Shown here: one piece after another, positions 56,495 through 64,000 of the stretch
Numbering within the stretch: the first letter of the stretch is position 1
Layout: each line of letters starts with the position of its first letter
NCBI GenBank assembly: GCA_021396245.1
Contig: WNYE01000002.1
Span: forward strand, 806,001-870,000
DNA: 64,000 nucleotides
DNA from: Sporothrix humicola
Lineage: Eukaryota; Ascomycota; Sordariomycetes; Ophiostomatales; Ophiostomataceae
Direction: 5' to 3'
Made by a program: the position numbers and the translations under genes
Notes under the pieces: model-generated
What the model was told of the DNA's origin: nothing
What the model saw: the letters and a program-made list of their open reading frames with translations, nothing else
Database searches by the model: none

Positions 56495-58136
56495 ATGGCT
56501 GACGAGATCTCCCAAAGTCCCGTCCCGCTGTGGATCGACAACCAACCGGTCAAATCGAACACAACGTTTCCCGTGGTAAACGCTGGAAATAGCAATGCTA
56601 CCAGTGCATATGGAGCTACAGCAGATATCGTGAAAGACGCCATCCGAAGCAACCATCGAGCATTTGCCACCTGGAGAAAGACGACGCCTTGGGAGAGACG
56701 GGGTCTTCTGTTGAACGCGGCGCGGCTTCTTTCAGAACGGAGTGATGCAGTTAGAGCCATATTGGACGTGAGAAGAAACGTGCACATCTATATTCACGGT
56801 GTCGTTATATTGCTGACCACCGTCGATATCTAGGTCGAAACACCCGTTGATGAGTTTATGAAGGAACTCAACATTGGCGGCGCCATAGACCAGCTCAACG
56901 AACTGGCCAGTCATGTCCTCGAAGCCACGAAGAGTATTGTACAGCCGAGCAAGCTCGACCGGGGCGGCCTCATCATGACGGTCAAAGAGCCAATCGGCGT
57001 CAATCTGGCCATTGCACCGTGGAATGCCTCTCTCTTACTTGCCATGCGGGCCGTTGCAACACCCATAGCCTGTGGCAACACGGTCGTCCTCAAAGCATCT
57101 GAGATGTCACCGCTGGCCCACAACTTCCTTGGCGAGCTTTTTAGAGACTCTGGCTTTCCACCCGGCGTACTCAATATTGTGCAGCACAGCCGAGAAAATG
57201 CTTCAGTCATTGTGGATGCCCTTGTATCTGATGACCGAGTCCGCATGGTCAACTTCACCGGCAGTACTGCCGTAGGGAGAATTGTGGCCGCCAAAGCGGC
57301 GCAATATGGGAAACCCTGTCTCCTGGAACTGGGCGGAAAGTGTCCCCAGATTGTACTTGCCGACGCAGATTTGGACAAGGCTGCACAAGCCGCCGTCTTT
57401 GGTGCATTTGCTCATGTAAGTATACATTCCAGACAAATAAATAAACAACAAAAACTGACAGTGAGGTGTAGCACGGCCAGATATGCATGTCGACAGAGCG
57501 GATCATTGTAGACAAGGCCGTCATTGGTCTCTTTGAGAATAGACTGGCAAGCCTTGTCCGGAACGCCACTTCAAACTCCAGCGGTGCCTCTGTTGCAAAC
57601 ACTAGCAAGGTGGCCGCCATTGTCACTGATGCAGTAGCTCAGGGTGCAAGACTTCTGCTCGGTGGTAGCACTGACACAATGCAGAATGGATCAAGCCTAA
57701 CACCACAGATACTTACCAAAGTCACACGGGACATGGATATTTGGCATACAGAGACATTTGGACCTGTTGCAGTGCTGGTGGGCTTCGAGACGATCGAGGA
57801 AGCCATCGATATGGCAAACGATTCAGACTACGGCCTCTCTGCGAGCATCTTCACAGCTGACACGTCCAAAGCACTGCACATTGCCAGGCTCCTGGATAGT
57901 GGTTCTGTCCATATCAACTCAACCACCGTCCATGACGAAGCCCATATGCCACATGGTGGCTCCAAGGGCAGTGGATGGGGTCGCTTTGGTGTTCCATGGG
58001 GTAGGTCAAGACAACCATAGAGCTGCGGTGGCTTCTTCGTTTGATTTCTGTGCTGACCTTGACACATACAGGTTTCTCTGAGTTTACCCAGCTCAAGACA
58101 ATTACTATTCCAAGTTACCAGGGAGGTGATATTTGA
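56495..58136 (+). CDS. Aldehyde dehydrogenase, salicylaldehyde/vanillin dehydrogenase type
   Basis: This NAD(P)-dependent enzyme probably oxidises an aromatic aldehyde. Four exons (56495-56767, 56834-57415, 57472-58000, 58072-58136) give 482 residues. It shows APWNAS, FTGSTAVGRIVAAK, the general base E256 in LLELGGKCP, the nucleophile C290 in HGQICMSTE at the third exon start, and ETFGPVAVLV. The last intron splits the PWGFSEFTQLKT segment. It resembles the enzyme at 9420 along its length but has a different intron layout. Paired with the aryl-alcohol dehydrogenase at 50994, it could deliver a hydroxybenzoate to the hydroxylases. The upstream start MPCYP is not an ATG, so 56495 is used. Confidence 0.87.
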
Positions 58137-58456
58137 TATTTTAGACTAGGGAAATAGACGTGATTAAGAGATATGATTGAAAGAAGACTGCTTTTCATGT
58201 ATAAAATGGCAATCAGAATATTTTCGTGTTAGATTGGTATTAGAGGAAGAATGACAGCCTCTGTGGTTGGGAAAACGTCATTTATCCAAGGCTGGGCAAT
58301 ACAATAACATACTTTGTATACAGCGCTCGAGAAACCAGTCGACATACTAGATTCTGCATCCCCATATATCAATAAACAATTAGATAGTATATAGAAGCGT
58401 CAAGTTTAAATTTATGCGGGAATATCAAATTATGAGCTAAATCAAAATACCATATA
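58137..58456. other. Convergent intergenic region
   Basis: The 3' ends of the aldehyde dehydrogenase and the SMP-30 gene face each other. The DNA is AT-rich and nothing else is recognised. Confidence 0.5.
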
Positions 58457-59371
58457 TCAAGGCCGTGCATCGCCATGAGCAATATCTACCCGAGCTGCCA
58501 ACACAGTGCAACGTGTCTTCAGCGCGACCATAGCCGTGAATAGATCCTCGCCCTCGGGAACCCAGTTCGTGAGCATGTACAGCGTCTTTCCGTCGTCTCC
58601 TCCCAGAGTGCAGGCTGTTGCATGTCCCTCAACCTTGACTCGGTGTGTGATGTTCCCCGTGTTCAAGTCGAGCCGAGCAAACTGCTCGAGTGCCAAGAGG
58701 CTCAGCCAGATTCCCCCCTCGGCGTCCATACATCCTCCATCAATTCCAACAAATTTCCCAGTAACTCCACCTGCAATTGATGATGCGGCCCACACCTTCT
58801 GCTTGTTTCTCAGTGAGCCATCCTCGCCCAGGTCAAATTTGTGCAGGCCATACCCAAACGTCTCTGCGTTGTACAGCGTCTTTCCATCCGGGCTGATGCA
58901 CAGAGCATTGGGGAAGATGATGTTCTCCTCCACTGAGGAAACAGTACCATCGGTGTCAATACAGAGAAGGCGGCCAGGGCCTGGATCCTGGCCATGGAGA
59001 ACGCGGGCACCGGTGTCGTCCAGGAACACGCGCCCATTGTTGTCGATAACCATATCGCCGCAGTACCCCGTCATCGTGCCAGCCATGTCTGCATACAGCG
59101 TCGACTTGCCGTCCTTGTAGCGATACAGCTTGGCATCAAACATGGATGAGTAGATGAGGGCCCCATCCGCGGCAAAACACATGCCGTTTGGCTGGTTCTC
59201 CACTTCGAGTAGCACATCTTTCTCGCCGGTCGTGGGGTCGACGGTGTGGATCTTGCGGCCCGTCATGTCGCTGAAGTACAGCAGCCCATTGTGGTAGCGG
59301 GGCGACTCGCCGAAGAAGAAGCCATCAGCCACCTTCTGGTGGTCAATGTCTTTAGGTTGGGGTGCAGTCAT
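58457..59371 (-). CDS. SMP-30/gluconolactonase-like beta-propeller lactonase
   Basis: This intronless gene encodes 304 residues of a six-bladed propeller of the SMP-30/gluconolaconase/LRE family, calcium- or zinc-dependent lactone hydrolases. The metal glutamate is visible in FFFGESPRYHNG, and ENQPNGMCF and IIFPNALCISPDG hold the asparagine ligands. The following stretch reads LYNAETF, where the family often has an aspartate, so one ligand may be replaced by glutamate. The start MTAPQPKDID at 59371 is preferred to one 11 codons upstream. It is divergent from an SDR, with two palindromes between them. It may open a lactone produced by a BVMO or from a muconolactone-like intermediate. Confidence 0.85.
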   Translation of the reverse strand: MTAPQPKDIDHQKVADGFFFGESPRYHNGLLYFSDMTGRKIHTVDPTTGEKDVLLEVENQPNGMCFAADGALIYSSMFDAKLYRYKDGKSTLYADMAGTMTGYCGDMVIDNNGRVFLDDTGARVLHGQDPGPGRLLCIDTDGTVSSVEENIIFPNALCISPDGKTLYNAETFGYGLHKFDLGEDGSLRNKQKVWAASSIAGGVTGKFVGIDGGCMDAEGGIWLSLLALEQFARLDLNTGNITHRVKVEGHATACTLGGDDGKTLYMLTNWVPEGEDLFTAMVALKTRCTVLAARVDIAHGDARP

Positions 59372-59634
59372 TGTGGGGACGGAAAGAAAGATGGGGTAAT
59401 GCAAGTGGTGATGCGTAAATGTGAGTGCTGGGGCTTAAAATTATTCGACTCGGTACTTCTGGTGATACAACTCGGAAGATTTGGGAAGAATCGCATCATT
59501 TTTAAGTCGCCTTTTGTGTGGTATGTCAGGGGTCGGTGAGTTCCCCAGATTCCCCATATTCCCCGTGTTTTTGCCGATAATTCTAACATTCACCTTGGAG
59601 GGGGATGTGGAGATAGCGCTAACGGGCAAGATGT

Positions 59635-59648
59635 CGGATGTGCTTCCG
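59635..59648. promoter_or_regulatory. CGGA-N6-TCCG palindrome, site G
   Basis: CGGATGTGCTTCCG is the exact reverse complement of sites A and D. Confidence 0.65.
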
Positions 59649-59784
59649 CAGCCCCACACCGCACTAACAACCGCTTTCAAATCCAAAATGCCTTCATTTG
59701 TCATTGTGTTTGTGAGAAATTAGAAGAAGACATGGAAAGGGTCCGGGCCTGGGGTCGACTATCACAGTCCCGTAGCCGTGTCAC

Positions 59785-59798
59785 CGGATGCGAGTCCG
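59785..59798. promoter_or_regulatory. CGGA-N6-TCCG palindrome, site H
   Basis: CGGATGCGAGTCCG, the rightmost palindrome, 150 bp from site G and close to the SDR start. Confidence 0.55.
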
Positions 59799-59908
59799 CA
59801 TGAAATATGAGCGTCGTGATATGCCTTATCGGAGTCAATTGAAAAGAAGGCACTTTATCCTGTGATGCCTGTGAATGACTCGTAATCTTACCAGCTACAA
59901 CAATCAAA

Positions 59909-60928
59909 ATGTTTGGTCAATTTCCACTATCGGGAAAAATCATAGCCGTAACCGGCGGTGCATCTGGTACGTGACAATCCCCGTTGGATTTTTATGCAAC
60001 ACGATTTCTGACTTTGGTAAGGCATCGGCCTGGCGTTCAGCAAGTTGGCAGTATCGTCTGGTGCCCGCGTGATTATTGCCGATCTGAAGCTCGGTCAAGA
60101 GTCCGCAGAACTGACTCAGAGCAACAGCAATGTGTCCTTTTACAAGTGCAACGTAGCGAACTGGAAAGACCTCGAGGGTCTGATTCCACACTCAGAATCA
60201 AAGTTTGGCGACGTTCCAGACGTGTATGCCGCCAATGCCGGCATCGGTGAATCTGTAAGTAAAGACCGAAACCACAAGAGGATATTTGGTTCACTGACTC
60301 TGGTGCTTGGACAGATGGCATCGAGCTTTTGGAACGACCGTGAGCAGGACAGATATGCCACTTTGGACGTGAATCTCGCCCATCCCATAAAGCTCAGCCG
60401 CATTGCTCTGCGGGCCCTTTGGAACCGAGACAAGAAAGGCGTCGTGGTTATCACATCCTCCGTTGCGGGGATATATGGACATTTCTCGACCCCATTGTAC
60501 AGTGCCAGCAAACACGGCACTATCGGCTTGATCAAAAGCCTAGCGGCCGCCGAAAGTGAAGTGAACGTCAAAGTTGTTGGAGTGTGCCCCGGGTAAGTGT
60601 TAAACAAGGAGCGTATGTCCATTTATAGAAAGAAAAATTACTAATTACCTACAGATTGGTTTACACTCCGCTTCTTATGGGAATTGCCAAAGCAGGCGGT
60701 GCCGAGTTGGGAGACAGTCCAACATTTATTCGACCAGAAGAGATTGCCGCCAGAATGAAAGACTTAGTCGAGCAAGATAAGTACCGCGGTGGAACAGCAT
60801 TAGGGGTGTACCGACCTGGCGATACGGCTGTTGTGGTCGACGGATCCTACAGTGAACTCGAACTTCTCGCCCCGAGTAATCTAGAAAATATCCGGTGTGT
60901 TCTCGAGAAGGATAAAATTGTATCTTAG
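59909..60928 (+). CDS. Short-chain dehydrogenase/reductase
   Basis: Four exons (59909-59966, 60022-60254, 60315-60592, 60655-60928) give 280 residues. The cofactor motif TGGASGIG is assembled across intron 1 at residues 15-22. ANAGIGES precedes intron 2, VITSSVAGIYG carries the catalytic serine and YSASKHG the Tyr and Lys. VVGVCPG is joined to LVYTPLLMG by the third intron. The C-terminus resembles fungal 15-hydroxyprostaglandin-dehydrogenase-like SDRs. It is the last gene before the AT-rich block and is divergent from the SMP-30 gene, with two cluster palindromes upstream, so it is probably the right edge of the catabolic cluster. The substrate is unknown. Confidence 0.86.
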
Positions 60929-61341
60929 AAAATAAATTATGTGCACTGCTGGATGGTCTTTCGGTGACTACTACGGGTGTTAAATACTAACAATATTTAA
61001 TATTGAGTCGCATTAGTAGTGTGCAAAAGCGTGTGGTTAAGGACTACGTTATCTATTCACTTAAATTTTTCTTCTTTTAATATTCGTTGCTCTCAACTTT
61101 AATATCGTGTGTATTTATTCGTAGAATTTTATGTAATAAAATAATAACGACTCGGAATATTTTTATTTTTATTTTTTTATTACTATAAAAAAGAATAAAA
61201 ATATAAATTTATTAATAATACGATAAAGTACAAGTATATTTTATAATATAAAATATATTATTTAAATATATTCACTCGCCTTTATTACTTAATTTAAATA
61301 TATCTTCCATTTACTAACGGCGAAACAATAACAATAATATT

Positions 61342-61546
61342 TAATAGTTATTAAGAGTACTTTTCGGCGAAAAAACACGACTAAAGTAGTTATAAGTCAA
61401 AAATTTTAATATTTTTTCGGCGAAAAAATTCCGGCGATTAACTAAAAACTTTTAATATATTTTCGGCGATTAAATAAGTTAATATAAAAAATAAAACTAT
61501 TAAAATTTTAATTTGTATTAAAATAAAATAAAAATACTTTTTAAAT
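61342..61546 (+). repeat. 205-bp direct repeat, copy 1 (more mutated)
   Basis: It aligns without gaps to 61952-62156, offset exactly 610 bp. Shared landmarks are AGTACTTTTCGGCGA and ATTCCGGCGA. Where copy 2 has TG this copy mostly has TA. Confidence 0.75.
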
Positions 61547-61951
61547 ATAAAAAAATTCGTAAAAAAAAAGTTTATTTAACTATATAACCGTAAAAAGGTT
61601 TAACTATTAAAGTTATACTGAAACTTTTTTATAAAAAAACTTTACGTTTAATTACTTTAAAGTTTTCTCGAGTATTAGTCGCCGAAAAATCGTTCACGGA
61701 GCGAAGAACCGTATCTTCGGTAAATTTAAATAAAAACTTTTTACTTCGAATTATATTAAATAAAAACGGTTTTTATTAAATATGCTTTTATATTATAATA
61801 GTCGTGGTACCGAGGCGAAGCCGAGGTACGAGACAAAATAAATTTAATTTTAACGATACAAAAGAAAAAAGGAAACTATACTATAACGAAAAAAAAGCGA
61901 GAAGGTTTTATATATACAACTGTATAACCGCGCCGCGGGCGTGGTTATACC

Positions 61952-62156
61952 TAACAGTTATTGGGAGTACTTTTCGGCGAAAAGACATAATTAAAGTGGT
62001 TGTGGGTCGAGGATTTTAGTGTTTTTTCGGCGAAAAGATTCCGGCGACTGGTTAAAAACTTTTGGTATGTTTTCGGCGATCGAATAGGTTAATGTAAAAA
62101 TTAAAACTATTAAAATTTTAACTTATGTTAAAATAAAATAAAAATACTTTTTAAAT
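61952..62156 (+). repeat. 205-bp direct repeat, copy 2 (less mutated)
   Basis: This is the partner of 61342-61546. About thirty positions differ, nearly all by transitions; copy 2 keeps more G and C. A few sites (near 61990) are more mutated here than in copy 1, so both copies have been hit. Confidence 0.75.
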
Positions 62157-64000
62157 TTACTACGAGTAGTTTTCTTTAAATCGTTTACAACGACGTAAAG
62201 ATTTATTTTTTTAACCGTCGTTAACGACGTAAAGTTTTTATTAATCCTCGTTTGTTTATTTATATTTATAACTTTTATTTTTTTTTTAACACTTGTAAGC
62301 GTTATATAAGCGACGGAGTTAACGAATCCTCGTAAAATTTATAGTTATTATACGAAATCGTGGCGGTTAAATGTATTATCGTTGTTTATATATATGGTTT
62401 AAGAAAGAATTAAAAAGTGTTATATTCGATTTACGACGATATTATTAATATAAAATAAAGCTTAACCGTTAAGATAAACCGGATAAAAATTTTTTATAGT
62501 GGTGGAGAGGACTTGTCGGATTTAATTTAACCTATAATTTAAATCGGACGGTCTCATTTAATTTATTTAAATCGGATAACTTACAAAACCCGTAAAACAC
62601 GTCGTACAGACATAAAAACAACGGGAAAATAAAAATAACATTTATGTGAAACTGTTATATTGTTTTTAATATCGTACGACGAAAGAGTGTTAAAATATTG
62701 TTGTTTTTATTGTTTATTGTCGATAGAAGAAAAGTGAGTATAGATTGTTAGGTAAAAAGCGCGATATTGTCGGAAGTAATAGTTACGTGTTAAACACTTA
62801 TATTAACTTTAAGTACGGGAGTTAACCATTTGGTAAATTAAAGCCGGATATACGAAATACGTATATTACGGTCGCGGTTTATAACTTTATGTTACAAAGG
62901 CACTTCTTAAGAATAAAGTAAAAGTCTTTACTAGGTGATCAGGTTAAGGGAGGGGTTTTTATTTTTGTAAAACAATGATAAAGTGTAACGGTCGAATAAT
63001 ACTCAACACGTGTAAAAGGTAGTAATTATATACAATAAGGGTATAAAAATACAAGTTTATATAGTTATATATTTCAAACAATCGGTAACGACTGAGTCTT
63101 CTATTTAAGTAACTGGGAGGAAACCTTAGTCTTATATATTTATCGTACTTTATACGGCTTCATAGTCTTTACTTCATTCCTATATAAAGTTGTCCTTTAA
63201 TTTATACTACTTTATATCTTTTACTTTATTTTTATATAAAGTAATATTTTTATCTTTTAATTAGTTATCCTTTTACCGTAATATTATTCGTCCTTTGTTT
63301 TATGTTTTAAAAGGGTTACCTTTTAATTACACTAATACCGCCGCTTTACGTCGGTCGTATTATTTATCCTTCGTACCCGTTAAGGGGTCGGCTTATGTTA
63401 TTTTGGCTTGTTGTCGAGGCCGTGGGGGTTACGTCCGTAACACTTTGTTAATAAAATCGATGGTATGTTTACCGAGATTAGTGATTTCTAGGTAGGGTGT
63501 GAAGAAACGATAATAAACGGTGGAAGGTTGGCCGAGGCGGTAGTCGATTTGGCGGTCGTTAATAAGTATAGAACGAATATAAATGTTTTATACGAAAAAA
63601 AAAAATAATAAATAAATATAAATTTTTTTTTTAAAAAAAATATACGTATTAAATATATATATAATTAAATAATAAAAAAAAATAGTATAAAATAACGAGT
63701 TTTATTAATTAAATAATATCGAAATACTTTTAATTACGAGATCGTTTAAGTTTAATTACTCAGTGTACGAAGGTATATTAAAACTTAAACTTTTTTATAC
63801 TTACTAACTACTTAGTACTTATAAATACCCCGTTAAGTTAAGTTAAAATTAAGTCACCGAGCCGTATATCGCCGGTTGTAGTCGAGGATATACCGGTAAT
63901 AAAGGGTTTTCGTCTTTAAGGGAAAATGGTAGTTTTATTAATGTGTTCGAGCGTATATTTGCCGGGTGTGTTTTATAAGTAAGGGTTAATAGCGCGATTT

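Larger units (their letters stand above)
59372..59908. promoter_or_regulatory. Divergent promoter, SMP-30 lactonase / SDR
   Basis: This 0.54-kb region holds two palindromes, at 59635 and 59785. Site H is 111 bp from the SDR ATG. Confidence 0.6.
60929..64000. repeat. AT-rich, RIP-like gene-poor block
   Basis: From about 61060 to the window end the DNA is extremely A+T-rich, poor in CA and TG dinucleotides and rich in TA, with scattered CG. No open frame of substance survives. This pattern fits a repetitive element mutated by repeat-induced point mutation. The internal 205-bp direct repeat (see next entries) shows that repeated DNA is present. I cannot tell which element family it was. The block probably continues beyond the window. 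Confidence 0.7.

Noticed and set aside
63295..63495. 66-codon open frame in the AT-rich block
   Set aside because: It is short, isolated, and consistent with chance in RIP-mutated DNA.
1..64000. CRISPR arrays, tRNA or rRNA genes
   Set aside because: I saw no regularly spaced repeats and no tRNA or rRNA core sequences; the window is eukaryotic nuclear DNA. No systematic RNA scan was possible.

Overview
The window is nuclear DNA of a filamentous ascomycete (Pezizomycotina). Genes carry short GT-AG introns of about 50-80 bp, three encode N-terminal Zn2Cys6 transcription factors, and many are fungal-type catabolic enzymes and MFS sugar transporters. The last 3 kb is very AT-rich and holds a 205-bp direct repeat whose copies differ almost only by transitions, which looks like repeat-induced point mutation (RIP). 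I cannot name the species; a RIP-active Sordariomycete-like fungus is an inference. Gene ends were set by joining exons by eye at splice sites that keep frame and family motifs.

Left part (0-20 kb), glycoside and sugar use: an SDR oxidoreductase, an MFS sugar transporter, a GH3 beta-glucosidase, a Zn2Cys6 regulator, a salicylaldehyde/vanillin-type aldehyde dehydrogenase, a decayed MFS transporter pseudogene, a GH78 alpha-L-rhamnosidase, a second MFS sugar transporter and a frameshifted Gfo/Idh/MocA oxidoreductase. Neither glycosidase shows a signal peptide, so sugars or glycosides are probably imported and cut inside the cell.

Middle part (20-37 kb): a Baeyer-Villiger monooxygenase (BVMO) divergent from a quinone oxidoreductase, a truncated non-LTR retrotransposon tail, a carboxymuconolactone-decarboxylase-like protein, a second Zn2Cys6 regulator, an NmrA-like protein, a metallo-beta-lactamase-fold lactonase, a possible gene relic, an unrecognised 234-residue protein and a thiamine-diphosphate (ThDP) enzyme.

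Right part (38-61 kb), the most coherent region, reads as an aromatic-acid catabolic cluster built around the gentisate pathway: two salicylate-hydroxylase-type FAD monooxygenases, a fumarylacetoacetate-hydrolase-family enzyme, a GFA-fold protein, gentisate 1,2-dioxygenase, a beta-lactamase-fold serine hydrolase, a large Zn2Cys6 regulator, an aryl-alcohol-type zinc dehydrogenase, an ACMSD-type amidohydrolase/decarboxylase, a second BVMO, a second aryl aldehyde dehydrogenase, an SMP-30 lactonase and an SDR. Eight palindromes of the form CGGA-N6-TCCG lie in its promoter regions, including the regulator's own, and I found none in the intergenic DNA left of 42 kb. They look like the operator of a cluster-specific Zn2Cys6 factor. 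No maleylpyruvate isomerase and no cytochrome P450 were seen.
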